DNA of 64,000 nucleotides from Acinetobacter shaoyimingii (GTDB lineage: Bacteria; Pseudomonadota; Gammaproteobacteria; Pseudomonadales; Moraxellaceae): contig NZ_CP049801.1 of assembly GCF_011578045.1 (NCBI RefSeq), forward strand, positions 372,001-436,000. Direction: 5' to 3'. Below, piece after piece: positions 28,159 to 36,733 of this stretch. Within the stretch, counting starts at the first letter, position 1; each line of letters starts with the position of its first letter. Below the pieces are notes generated by a model. The model did not search any database. It was not told the origin of the DNA and worked only from the letters and a program-made list of their open reading frames with translations. The translations under genes and the position numbers were made by a program.

Positions 28159-28614
28159 ATGACACAATTGAACAAAAAATCAAATACGCGCCGTTTAAAT
28201 CAACAAGCAGGCTTTACCTTAATTGAAGTGATGGTGGTGATCGTCATTTTGGGGGTGCTGGCAGCACTCATCGTGCCTAATGTTATGGGTCGAGGTGAAA
28301 AAGCCAAAGTTGATACCACCCACATTACCTTAAAATCTGTTGCAGGTGCTTTAGATCAATACAAACTTGATAATAATAAATATCCATCTATGCAAGATGG
28401 TGGTTTAGATGCGCTTGTCAATAAGCCTGCTTCTGCAAAAAATTGGATGCAAGGTGGATATATTAAAGGTGGATATCCGAAAGACAGTTGGGATAATGAT
28501 GTGCAATATGTGATTCCAGGGTCAGAAGGTCGCACGTTCGATTTATACTCTTTTGGTGCAGATGGCAAGCAGGGTGGTGAAGGTAATGATGCTGATATTT
28601 ATTACCAACCTTGA
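28159..28614 (+). CDS. gspG: GspG, major pseudopilin of type II secretion
   Basis: GspG forms the periplasmic pseudopilus. The preprotein is 151 residues with a prepilin-peptidase site QAG|FTLIEVMVVIVILGVLAALIVP at about residue 20, followed by the hydrophobic helix with E5. The mature part has ALDQYKLDNNKYPS and a C-terminal glycine/aspartate-rich calcium-binding region (FGADGKQGGEGNDADI). It needs the prepilin peptidase PilD encoded elsewhere. It is in one operon with gspF. Confidence 0.96.
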   Translation: MTQLNKKSNTRRLNQQAGFTLIEVMVVIVILGVLAALIVPNVMGRGEKAKVDTTHITLKSVAGALDQYKLDNNKYPSMQDGGLDALVNKPASAKNWMQGGYIKGGYPKDSWDNDVQYVIPGSEGRTFDLYSFGADGKQGGEGNDADIYYQP

Positions 28615-28649
28615 TTGAGAATTATTCTAATTTAATTATTATGGAAATA

Positions 28650-28692
28650 ATCACTTCAGTTCATCGTTTAAATAAATACTGGCTGAAGTGAT
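28650..28692 (+). terminator. Possible gspG terminator/hairpin
   Basis: ATCACTTCAG and CTGAAGTGAT form a perfect 10-bp stem with a 23-base loop, 36 bp after the gspG stop. The following T-run is weak, so it may be an mRNA-end stabiliser rather than a terminator. Confidence 0.45.
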
Positions 28693-28892
28693 AATCCTTA
28701 TTATTCATAAATATAATATTAAATCATTGAAATTAAATACAATTTAAATAAATTAATTTTTGAGATTTATAATAAGAATTATTTGCATATTTAATAGTTA
28801 CAATAAAGTCAAAATATGGATAAATATAGACTTTTTATTTATTTAAAACCTTGCATAATAGAATTCAGGACAGTGATTTACTGGGGAATGAC

Positions 28893-29225
28893 ATGAAAGC
28901 ATTATTACTTGAAGATGAAGTGAATCAATTTCATCGGTCAGTGCTGAAGTCTGTTCTTTTGGTATTGAGCCTTCTACCTTTAAGCCAATTTTTTATCAAT
29001 CTCTGGCATGCGACAGATGCCAATAGTCAGATCATGCTTGGTTTTATGGGGATTAGCATTTTTACAGCTTGGTCTTTGGTAAGTTTTTGCAGTGCATTAA
29101 GTACTACTGTTATGCGTCTAAATCAGCACGCTTCTACATTTGAAGCATGGATAATTAAAATCTATGGTTATGTTCCGATGTTGAGCTTAACCGCAATGAT
29201 GAGTTATCTTGCAACACAAATTTAA
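28893..29225 (+). CDS. Small membrane protein, unknown
   Basis: About 110 residues with three hydrophobic segments (roughly 14-36, 44-66 and 88-107), so probably an inner-membrane protein. No family recognised. The frame extends back to a TTG at 28851, but the ATG at 28893 (MKALLLEDEVNQFHRS) has GGGGAA four bases upstream and is the better start. The gene is flanked by an AT-rich spacer and a strong terminator. Confidence 0.7.
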   Translation: MKALLLEDEVNQFHRSVLKSVLLVLSLLPLSQFFINLWHATDANSQIMLGFMGISIFTAWSLVSFCSALSTTVMRLNQHASTFEAWIIKIYGYVPMLSLTAMMSYLATQI

Positions 29226-29303
29226 TGATGCCTTAATTTTAAAATGATAAAAAACTAAAAAGATCATTTTGAGTGCTCGTTGAACCCAATATCATTCGAC
29301 ATA

Positions 29304-29335
29304 CAAAAAAACCGAGCATATGCGCTCGGTTTTTT
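29304..29335. terminator. Bidirectional terminator
   Basis: The stem ACCGAGC/GCTCGGT is flanked by A and T runs, between the small membrane protein gene and the convergent lnt. Confidence 0.9.
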
Positions 29336-29352
29336 GATGACAAGGATTTATT

Positions 29353-30912
29353 TTAGCGACGAGATTTAAATGAAATATCGACCTGACGGGGACGATAAAT
29401 CCATCCTAAAATCAACAATAAAATAGAGAAGATTAAGATAGGCCAATCGCCTAAACGACTATAAAGGGTTTGACCTTGCATCGCTGGCAAGTCGCCACGC
29501 AGTACAGCACGTTTATCCGATGGTGCTTGTTTGACAATATGACCTTCAGGATTAATGAATGCTGTGACACCTGTATTGGTTGCACGAATGAACCATCGAC
29601 CATTTTCAATAGCGCGCATTTGCACCATTTGTAAATGTTGTTGCGGTCCTGCAGTCCCCTTAAACCATGCATCGTTTGAAACAGTCACAAGAAAATCACT
29701 GTCTTGTGCATTACGTCTGGTGAGATTTGGATAAGCTACTTCATAGCAGATCGCAGCAGCCAAATGATGTCCTTTGATATTGAATGGTTTCTGCGTTGAA
29801 GAACCACGTGAAAAACCGCTCATTGAAGGATCATTTTGCAATGCAGGAAGAACCCAACTGAGTAATCCAGACAAAGGAATGTATTCACCAAAAGGCACTA
29901 AACGTTGTTTCTTGTATAGTCCACTTGCATCACTGCCATAAGCAATCATGGCGTTGTAATACATGGGTGCGCCATTTTGTTTTGATTCTTTCAAATCCCA
30001 ATAAGGAATACCTGTAACCCAAGCTGTATCTGTATTTTTAGCTTGTTGATTCATCAACTGTAAAAAATCTGGAATATCTGTTTGGAACAGTGGAATAGAT
30101 GATTCAGGCCATACAATCAGGTCACGACCCCATTCAGATTGACTGAGCTGAGCATAGATTTCTAAGGTTTTTCCTTGATACTCGGTCAGCCATTTTAAAT
30201 CTTGCGGAATATTGCCCTGAATCAAAGAGACAGAAAGTGGTTTCTCATTTTTCGGTTCAACGAATTGTATAAATGAAAAAGCCCATGCCAGTACAAGAAA
30301 AAAAGCCGAAGGAATAATCCATAACCATTTTCTACGAAGAATTTCCACCAAGGCACTTGCCAGAAGAATGACCACGAAGGAAACAGCAAATACACCAAAT
30401 ACAGGGGCATAATGATCTAGATATCGTTCTGTAAAAGCATAACCTGCAAATAACCACGGAAAACCTGTAAATACCCATGTTTTTGCCCATTCAAATACAA
30501 TCCAAATCGGTGCAAAGGTCAATGGTGTCTCAGGAAAGAAACGACGGTAAAGCCACGTTTGCACAGCAGTAAACAGACCCATGACCAAAGCCATAATGGC
30601 AATCATCAGTACGCTTAATGCAGCATGCGTATTGCCAAATTCATGGATGGATGTATACAGCCAAAAAGCACCAACAAACCATAGCCCAAAACCATAGGCC
30701 CAACCTATACCGAAGGCTTGTTTAGCAGAGCGTTCATGTAAAGACGCATATAATAATGCAGGTGACAGAATGGCTAACCACCACCAGTGAAATGGGGCTA
30801 AGGCAAAACTAAAAATTGCACCAGAAATTAGTGCAATCATCAGTGGAAAAATTAAAGGGAGCTGTTTTTGTTGTTGGGATGGATTTAGCAGCTTTTCAAA
30901 GGATGCTCTCAT
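29353..30912 (-). CDS. lnt: Apolipoprotein N-acyltransferase
   Basis: Lnt adds the third acyl chain to lipoproteins at the periplasmic face of the inner membrane. It has 519 residues, with about seven membrane helices at the N-terminus and one at the C-terminus around a nitrilase domain (about 225-480). The catalytic set is visible: E in VWPESSIPLFQ, K in KKQRLVPFGEYIPL and C in AAICYEVAYP, plus the conserved SNDAWF. The start codon overlaps the corC stop by four bases (ATGA), giving tight translational coupling, as in the E. coli ybeX-lnt pair. Confidence 0.96.
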   Translation of the reverse strand: MRASFEKLLNPSQQQKQLPLIFPLMIALISGAIFSFALAPFHWWWLAILSPALLYASLHERSAKQAFGIGWAYGFGLWFVGAFWLYTSIHEFGNTHAALSVLMIAIMALVMGLFTAVQTWLYRRFFPETPLTFAPIWIVFEWAKTWVFTGFPWLFAGYAFTERYLDHYAPVFGVFAVSFVVILLASALVEILRRKWLWIIPSAFFLVLAWAFSFIQFVEPKNEKPLSVSLIQGNIPQDLKWLTEYQGKTLEIYAQLSQSEWGRDLIVWPESSIPLFQTDIPDFLQLMNQQAKNTDTAWVTGIPYWDLKESKQNGAPMYYNAMIAYGSDASGLYKKQRLVPFGEYIPLSGLLSWVLPALQNDPSMSGFSRGSSTQKPFNIKGHHLAAAICYEVAYPNLTRRNAQDSDFLVTVSNDAWFKGTAGPQQHLQMVQMRAIENGRWFIRATNTGVTAFINPEGHIVKQAPSDKRAVLRGDLPAMQGQTLYSRLGDWPILIFSILLLILGWIYRPRQVDISFKSRR

Positions 30913-31748
30913 TTATGTACGGCTCGAATCAAATGGATGGTACGGGCATCGGCCTCAAGAATAGTAAATGTCCAATCATCAAGTTCAATGACCTGACCTT
31001 GTAAATCACTAACTAAACCAATTTCTTGAAGCAATAAACCGCCGACAGTTTCTACTTCATCGTCAGAAAAGTCTGCATTTAAAACATTGTTGAAATGTTC
31101 AATTGGTGTAAGCGCTTGAACCAACCAGCTATTTGCAGTGGTATGCGATTGATCTGGAATGATGAAATTTGCTTCTTCATCAATATTGTCGTGTTCATCT
31201 TCAATTTCACCGACAATTTCTTCCAAAATATCTTCAAGAGTCACCAAACCAGAGGTTGTGCCATATTCATCAATAACAATCGCAATATGCGTTTGCGTAT
31301 TTTTGAGCATACGTAGCACTTGGTCTGAACGTGCGCTTTCTGGAACGAAAATCGGTTGACGCATCAGCGCATGTACAGTGACTTTAGAATTACGATCTTT
31401 TAAGAAGGGCAATAAATCTTTGGCCAATAAAATGCCGACCACATTGTCAGGTTCATCTGCTGAAAACACTGGAAAACGTGAATGTGCTGAATCAATCAGT
31501 ACATCGAGAATATCAAGAAGTTCATCATCTTCTTGTAAACTGACCATTGACGTACGAGGGGTCATGACTTCACGAATTTTGGTTGCAGGTAGCTCAAAAA
31601 TACCTTCTAACATAGCGACGGTATCTGGCTCTAATAAGCGGCGTGAATCTTGTACTAATTTTAACAGTTCATCTCGGGTTTCTGGCGCTGTACCTAACCA
31701 TTTGCGTAAACCGCGCATACCCCATGATGTGCCTGATTCATCGTGCAT
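30909..31748 (-). CDS. corC: CorC/YbeX-family CBS-domain protein
   Basis: A protein of 279 residues. After an N-terminal stretch come two CBS domains, opening VMTPRTSMVSLQEDDELLDILDVLIDSAHSRFPV and ALMRQPIFVPESARSDQVLRMLK. A C-terminal transporter-associated domain follows (about 200-279; ANSWLVQALTPIEHFN). The family is linked to Mg2+/Co2+ efflux; this soluble form lacks the membrane domain. ILEEIVGEIEDEHD is characteristic. It is the first gene of the corC-lnt operon. Confidence 0.93.
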   Translation of the reverse strand: MHDESGTSWGMRGLRKWLGTAPETRDELLKLVQDSRRLLEPDTVAMLEGIFELPATKIREVMTPRTSMVSLQEDDELLDILDVLIDSAHSRFPVFSADEPDNVVGILLAKDLLPFLKDRNSKVTVHALMRQPIFVPESARSDQVLRMLKNTQTHIAIVIDEYGTTSGLVTLEDILEEIVGEIEDEHDNIDEEANFIIPDQSHTTANSWLVQALTPIEHFNNVLNADFSDDEVETVGGLLLQEIGLVSDLQGQVIELDDWTFTILEADARTIHLIRAVHK

Positions 31749-31921
31749 GATCTTTCCTAAAGACTCTTTAATTTAAAAATATAATTTTTATCATACCTAA
31801 GAAAATACAGATGTCTATCTCATTAAATGAACCATTCGATGAATATAGCTTTAGGTAAAGAAATTCAACTTGAAATTTGCGAAAAGAATTTGGATGATAA
31901 TCAAGTTTTATACAATAAAGA

Positions 31922-32395
31922 ATGAAAAAAATGACAAAAAATTCAATCATTCCAAGTTTAGGGCTGCTTATTTTGACAGCATTATTCACTGTGGCACATG
32001 CTCAGCCTCAAGTTACTCATCAGTCATCTAAAGAGCCTTATTATTTTGTGAGTTTCCTTCCGAATGAACCTGCAAGGTTTTTAGGCGGATGTTCAAAAGC
32101 CTCACAAACTATCAATACTCGTACAGCTTATCGAGGCATTGATGAGCCAGTCTTGAAACGTGCAATTCGTAATAAAGTCAGACGCAGAGAAGAGTTCACT
32201 GCTATGGATTTTGTGATTGATGGAAAGCGCCGTCATGCCATTATTCTTGATCAGGCTTTTATCAAAAAACGTTGTCACGATATAGACGATGAAAACCTGA
32301 AAATTGTGGTGGATGTTTATCAGATCGATATTCAAAATGATCAAGATTTTTCACAAGTATGGGTGATTTCTAAGGTGTATCAGGATCAACCCTGA
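31922..32395 (+). CDS. Exported protein, unknown
   Basis: A protein of 157 residues with a clear Sec signal peptide (MKKMTKNSIIPSLGLLILTALFTVAHA|QP), so about 130 residues in the periplasm. The mature part has two cysteines (GGCSKA, KKRCHD) that could form a disulfide, and a basic centre (KRAIRNKVRRREEF). I do not recognise the family. It diverges from corC and lies 56 bp before the TusA-family gene. Confidence 0.75.
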   Translation: MKKMTKNSIIPSLGLLILTALFTVAHAQPQVTHQSSKEPYYFVSFLPNEPARFLGGCSKASQTINTRTAYRGIDEPVLKRAIRNKVRRREEFTAMDFVIDGKRRHAIILDQAFIKKRCHDIDDENLKIVVDVYQIDIQNDQDFSQVWVISKVYQDQP

Positions 32396-32451
32396 TTGCA
32401 GGTTTTATTCCAACCTATGTTAAAATTAGTTATTACCTGAGTGAGTTGATT

Positions 32452-32706
32452 ATGTCTGATTCTGTTACACCAAGCATCCAATTGAATACGCGTGGTCTGC
32501 GTTGTCCTGAGCCTGTGATGATGTTGCATCAAGCGATTCGTAAATCAAAATCGGGTGATGTGGTTGAAGTTTTTGCAACTGACAATTCAACGTCTTGGGA
32601 CATTCCAAAATTTTGTATGCACCTTGGTCATGAACTGTTATTACAAGAAGAACGTTTAGATGAACAGGGTCATAAAGAATTTCATTACTTGGTGAAGAAA
32701 GGCTAG
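32452..32706 (+). CDS. tusA: TusA-family sulfurtransferase
   Basis: A protein of about 84 residues. LNTRGLRCPEPVMMLHQAIRKSKSGDVVEVFATDNSTSWDIPKFC is the TusA signature with the catalytic cysteine in RCPEP, and WDIPKFC with GHELL follow as usual. TusA passes persulfide sulfur from IscS to the tRNA 2-thiouridine pathway. Other family members serve other sulfur routes, so the exact role is inferred. The ATG at 32452 is preferred over a TTG two codons earlier. Confidence 0.9.
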   Translation: MSDSVTPSIQLNTRGLRCPEPVMMLHQAIRKSKSGDVVEVFATDNSTSWDIPKFCMHLGHELLLQEERLDEQGHKEFHYLVKKG

Positions 32707-32954
32707 TCTAAAAGCTTTGTTAACAAAGCTTGAGGCATAAAACTTCACGAATAAAGTAAAATACAGGGGCATAAATTACCCCTTTGTTTTGAAATTTTAT
32801 GTAATAGAAGTACTTGTTATAAATAATTGTTGTTCAATACTTTATATTTCACATAATACAAAAAGTCACAATTTAGGTTTACTTTTTGTTATTTAAATGC
32901 TGACTTTTTGTTTATAATGTGACCAGTTTATCGAAATAATAATGAATTCTAATA
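32707..32954. other. Spacer between the tusA-type gene and vgrG
   Basis: It contains a perfect palindrome AAGCTTTGTTAACAAAGCTT (32712-32731) just after the first gene, and a weak hairpin AGGGG/CCCCT followed by TTTG (about 32764-32785) that may end that transcript. The phased repeats of the vgrG promoter region follow. Confidence 0.5.
32858..32923 (+). promoter_or_regulatory. vgrG promoter with phased repeats
   Basis: An 11-bp inverted repeat, ACAAAAAGTCA (32858-32868) and TGACTTTTTGT (32901-32911), brackets a further direct copy ACTTTTTGTT (32881-32890; again at 32903-32912). The units begin at 32859, 32881 and 32903, exactly 22 bp apart, about two helical turns. The last unit abuts TATAAT (32913-32918), a good -10 element. 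GTCACA (32865) and TGTGAC (32918) form a further outer pair. This looks like an operator array; the regulator is unknown. Confidence 0.45.
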
Positions 32955-35627
32955 ATGAATAACTTTGTCAATGATATTCAAAGAATTGTTGAAAATTTGG
33001 GGCTGACCGCACAAAAACGTGCCATCCATGTTCAATTTTCCAATTCCAACTTAAATAGCCAAGTCTTTTTACAACGCATAGACGGACAACATGCCTTAAA
33101 CGAGGGGTTAAAGGCAGAACTCATCTGTCTGTCGACCAATGCGCAGATCTCTTTAAAAGAATTCATTGGCAGTCAGGTAGCCGTCGATCAAGTCACAGAC
33201 AATGGCAAGTTATTCCGTACTACGGGCATTATTACTGAAGCTGCACAAGGGCAAAGTGACGGCTCACTCACCCTATATAAACTCACTCTAGAAGACCCAA
33301 CTTCACTGTGGCATAAACGACGCAATAGCCGTGTGTTTATGAATAAATCTGTTGTGGATGTGGTCGATACGCTTTTTCAGGAATGGCAAAACAAAAGCCC
33401 GTTATTCGCTTCTAGCTTAAGCCTTGATATCAGCGGACTTAAAAACCAGTACGATGTCCGTCCATTCATTATGCAAAGCAATGAAACGGATTACGACTTC
33501 CTTACTCGCTTAATGCGTAGCGAAGGCATTAACTGGTTGATTGATGAAGCTCAACTGACTGTGCCGAATTCATCAGCTTCAATTGAAGCCCAAAAACTAC
33601 GTTTGATCGATGACAACAGCCAATACACCGCATTAGACCGTCGTAATATTCGTTTTCATCGTAGTAGTGCCACAGAACAACAAGACAGTATCACCAGTTT
33701 TATTGGACAACGCTCCCTACAACCCACTGCTGTTCATGTACAACGCTGGCAAGCCGATGTCCTCGAACAAGAAGAAGGCGCAGGTTCAGTTCAAAGCAAA
33801 CATCAACACAGTCAAAATCAAGACAATGCCAGCTTAGGCTTAGAACAAGCATGGCACTTTAGCCCAGCGTGGATGCAAGACTTAAACGGTGAAGACCAAG
33901 CCACAGCATCTAGCAACAGCCAGATTGAAAAGCTCAATCAAAACTTAAGCAACTATTATGATGCCCAAAGCAAACAATTTATCGCCAACTCTACCGTGCG
34001 TGATAGTCAGGTCGGTTATTGGTTTGAATTGAACGAACACCCAGAAATTGATCAGCACAGTGGTGCAGACAAAGAATTCCTGATTGTCGGAAAGACCTTC
34101 TATAATCAGAACAACTTACCCAAAGATCTGAATGATCAAATCAACAAGCTACTGGCACAAAGCCAATGGACGCAGAATCGTTTTAATGGTGCAGCCAGCA
34201 CAAACCTGATTAGCGCCAACCCAAACGACGAACGCCAAGCCAACAGCTTAATTTTGCAACGTCGTAACGTCACTACGGTTCCAGAATATAACCCACTAGC
34301 ACATCGTCCTGCGGCACATCCGCAACGTGCCAAAGTCGTAGGCCCTGCAGGTGAAGAAATCCATGTCGATGAATGGGGACGCATTAAAGTCCGTTTCTTG
34401 TTTACCCGTAACGAAGACCACCAGTTTGATGGTGGTGCAGGTACTAACAATGATGATACTGACTCGGCTTGGGTGGATGTTCTAACCCCATGGGCAGGTG
34501 AAGGCTATGGTGCACGCTTCCTCCCACGTATCAATGAAATTGTGGTGATTGACTTCTTTGATGGCAACATTGACCGACCATTCGTGGTGGGACGTATTCA
34601 CGAAGCACAACGCAGTCCAACCAAGTTTGACATTAAAGGTCAACTGCCAGATACCAAAAAGTTAGCAGGGATTCGCTCCAAAGAAGTTGGGGGCGAAGGC
34701 TTTGGGCAACTGCGCTTTGATGACACCACTGGGCAAATCTCCACTCAACTGCAAAGTAGTCATGGGTCAACACAACTCAACCTCGGCAATCTCAGCCATC
34801 CTAAAGACACAGCAGAGAGCGAAGGACGAGGTGAAGGCTTTGAACTGAGAACGGATCAGTGGGGAGCGGTGCGAGCAGGACAAGGTTTATTGATATCAAC
34901 CCACCGGCAAGATGAAGCCAGTGGCAACCATCTAGATGCCAATGAAGCCAAGTCACAGATTGAAAGTAGCTTAAACAACGCTAAAGCCTTAAGTGAAGTG
35001 GCGAAGAATCAGCAGACGGATCCTTTAGAAAATTTAGACAATTTAAAAGCATTTATTTCAGATTTGGATGCAGATGCTTCTGAAGAAGGACAAAGTAAAG
35101 TGAATGCATTTAAAAAAGCACTCATGCTCCTTGCTTCGCCAAATAGTATTGCCGTCAGCTCCAATGAAGATATACACATTGCAGCTGATCGACAGCTCAA
35201 TATTCATGCTGGGGATAGCGTGAATATATCGACGCAGAAATCGGTTATAGCGCATGCGCAAGACAAAATTAGTCTTTTTGCAGCAAAGGAAGGGGCGAGA
35301 CTATACGCTGGTAAAGGGAAAGTTGAAATACAGGCCCAAGGCGATGGTGCAGATTTAATTGCACGTAAAGGCATTCAGATTATTTCGACTGAAGATACGA
35401 TTGAGGTGAAAGCCAGTAAGAAGATAGTGTTGATTGCAGGTGGTTCTCAGATTGAGATTAGTAGTGCAGGAGTATTGCCTACAACAGCTGGGAAGTTTGA
35501 GGCGAAGGCTGGGCAGCATATTTTTATACCTGGTAGTAAGACTTCATTTAATATTCCTTTATTACCAAATGTTTTATGTATTGATTGTTTAAAAAAAGCA
35601 GCGATGTCAAAGCTGCCTTTTGCTTAA
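32955..35627 (+). CDS. vgrG: VgrG (TssI), type VI secretion spike with DUF2345 domain
   Basis: VgrG forms the trimeric spike at the tip of the T6SS tube and carries effectors. The protein has 890 residues. A gp27/gp44-like base spans about 20-390 (NETDYDFLTRLMRSEGINWL). The gp5-like OB segment follows (EEIHVDEWGRIKVRFLF, VLTPWAGEGYGARFLPRINEIVVIDFFDGNIDRP). DUF2345 lies at about 690-830 (IAADRQLNIHAGDSVNISTQKSV), and a short tail has CIDCLKKAAMSK. Up to about 35000 the codon use is relatively C-rich; the last 600 bases become AT-rich like the genes that follow, suggesting a mosaic 3' end. It heads the cargo operon. Confidence 0.95.
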   Translation: MNNFVNDIQRIVENLGLTAQKRAIHVQFSNSNLNSQVFLQRIDGQHALNEGLKAELICLSTNAQISLKEFIGSQVAVDQVTDNGKLFRTTGIITEAAQGQSDGSLTLYKLTLEDPTSLWHKRRNSRVFMNKSVVDVVDTLFQEWQNKSPLFASSLSLDISGLKNQYDVRPFIMQSNETDYDFLTRLMRSEGINWLIDEAQLTVPNSSASIEAQKLRLIDDNSQYTALDRRNIRFHRSSATEQQDSITSFIGQRSLQPTAVHVQRWQADVLEQEEGAGSVQSKHQHSQNQDNASLGLEQAWHFSPAWMQDLNGEDQATASSNSQIEKLNQNLSNYYDAQSKQFIANSTVRDSQVGYWFELNEHPEIDQHSGADKEFLIVGKTFYNQNNLPKDLNDQINKLLAQSQWTQNRFNGAASTNLISANPNDERQANSLILQRRNVTTVPEYNPLAHRPAAHPQRAKVVGPAGEEIHVDEWGRIKVRFLFTRNEDHQFDGGAGTNNDDTDSAWVDVLTPWAGEGYGARFLPRINEIVVIDFFDGNIDRPFVVGRIHEAQRSPTKFDIKGQLPDTKKLAGIRSKEVGGEGFGQLRFDDTTGQISTQLQSSHGSTQLNLGNLSHPKDTAESEGRGEGFELRTDQWGAVRAGQGLLISTHRQDEASGNHLDANEAKSQIESSLNNAKALSEVAKNQQTDPLENLDNLKAFISDLDADASEEGQSKVNAFKKALMLLASPNSIAVSSNEDIHIAADRQLNIHAGDSVNISTQKSVIAHAQDKISLFAAKEGARLYAGKGKVEIQAQGDGADLIARKGIQIISTEDTIEVKASKKIVLIAGGSQIEISSAGVLPTTAGKFEAKAGQHIFIPGSKTSFNIPLLPNVLCIDCLKKAAMSKLPFA

Positions 35628-35639
35628 ACGGACTAAAAA

Positions 35640-36113
35640 ATGAAAAAAATAAAGGGTGAGAATGTATTTTTGTTAGTTGATCCGATTTTGATTTCAGATC
35701 AAATCAAAGATATTTTAAATAAAAGTAAAAATACTCAAGTTTATAGTTTATTCGAAGGTACTATTAATAGTCATATAGATTTCTTTTCTTCACCACTGCT
35801 TTTAAATTATAAAAAATTAAACGATAGTGAGTTGGATAGTATTGTTGATTTGTGTGTACAAACAAAGTCTGCTCTTAGTATTTTTTCTTCAAAAGAAAAA
35901 ATTGATAAAAAAATTGCGATATTAAAAAGAATGATGTTTCCAATAGTTAATGAAAAAATTCAATTTTTTAGATTTTATGAATTTATGTATTTTTCAAAGT
36001 TAGATGAAATTTTTGATAATAATGAAATTTATAAAAGTTTTATAGAGTTATATTTGTTAGTCGATGATTATAAGAGTTTTGAAGCGAATTATATCTTTAA
36101 AAGGGTGATCTAA
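35640..36113 (+). CDS. DUF4123-like T6SS effector adaptor
   Basis: A protein of 157 residues. The order FLLVDPILISDQI, VYSLFEGTI, SSPLLLNYKKL, SALSIFSSKEKIDKKIAILKRMMFP and KIQFFRFYEFMYFSKL matches the DUF4123 pattern (yaLlD, cLf, aPyLv, S...hLr, vlfRfYDprvL). DUF4123 proteins (Tap/TEC) load effectors onto a cognate VgrG. It starts 12 bp after vgrG and overlaps the next gene by one base (TAATG). It is very AT-rich. Recognition is by pattern only and the sequence is divergent. Confidence 0.72.
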   Translation: MKKIKGENVFLLVDPILISDQIKDILNKSKNTQVYSLFEGTINSHIDFFSSPLLLNYKKLNDSELDSIVDLCVQTKSALSIFSSKEKIDKKIAILKRMMFPIVNEKIQFFRFYEFMYFSKLDEIFDNNEIYKSFIELYLLVDDYKSFEANYIFKRVI

Positions 36114-36733
36114 TGTTTATCATTGAAGATTCAGGTATGCAAGTCATCATTGAAGAAACAAGAAAATATAAACTGGTTAATATTTCTAGAGATTTTTATA
36201 AGAAATTTCAATTTTTTCAAGTAGGTCAGGAATTTTGTGAATTTAATAGAACAGTTGAAAAGAAAATTGAAAAATTAGAAAAACTAGGAATAACTCAATT
36301 AGATTGCTTGAGATTTCATTTAGATTTAATGGGAGGAATAGGCTATTCGTTCATGGAAGATAAAAACTTTGTTTGGATACAAGAGTTTTATGATGATAAT
36401 GATTATCTACCCGAGTTAGATTTCACCAACAAATTAAAAGATTTTTTTAACGAATATCAAAAAGATGTTTTAGGTGGAAATTACATTTTTTTTAAAAACG
36501 CGATTAAAAACTTTGTATTACATTATGATCAATTAAGACCTGAAGAAATATATAAAGAAAAATTTAATTTTTTAAAGAAAAAAAATCATTTATTTGAAAT
36601 ACAAGATAATTTAGATTCTAAGGCTGAATTTCTATTTGGTATAAATTTTTTAAAAGATCATTTTTTTTCAAAAAAAATTAGTACAACTGAAGAATTAATA
36701 AAAATTTTAGGTAAATATTATGTTGAGAGTTAA
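36113..36733 (+). CDS. Unrecognised T6SS cargo-operon protein
   Basis: A protein of 206 residues, soluble, without signal peptide, rich in Lys, Phe, Glu and Asn. Visible segments are FQVGQEFCEFNRTVEKKIEKLEKLGITQLDCLRFHLDLMGGIGYSFM and FKNAIKNFVLHYDQLRPEEIY. It overlaps the DUF4123 gene by one base and the protease gene by 14 bases, so it is translationally coupled to both. Its place between adaptor and effector suggests a second loading factor or chaperone; cytosolic localisation argues against it being the immunity protein of a periplasmic toxin. I recognise no family. Confidence 0.7.
   Translation: MFIIEDSGMQVIIEETRKYKLVNISRDFYKKFQFFQVGQEFCEFNRTVEKKIEKLEKLGITQLDCLRFHLDLMGGIGYSFMEDKNFVWIQEFYDDNDYLPELDFTNKLKDFFNEYQKDVLGGNYIFFKNAIKNFVLHYDQLRPEEIYKEKFNFLKKKNHLFEIQDNLDSKAEFLFGINFLKDHFFSKKISTTEELIKILGKYYVES

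Noticed and set aside
31378..31776. Open frame of 132 codons antisense to corC
   Set aside because: The corC frame is clearly real, and this translation is Ser/Arg-rich shadow sequence.
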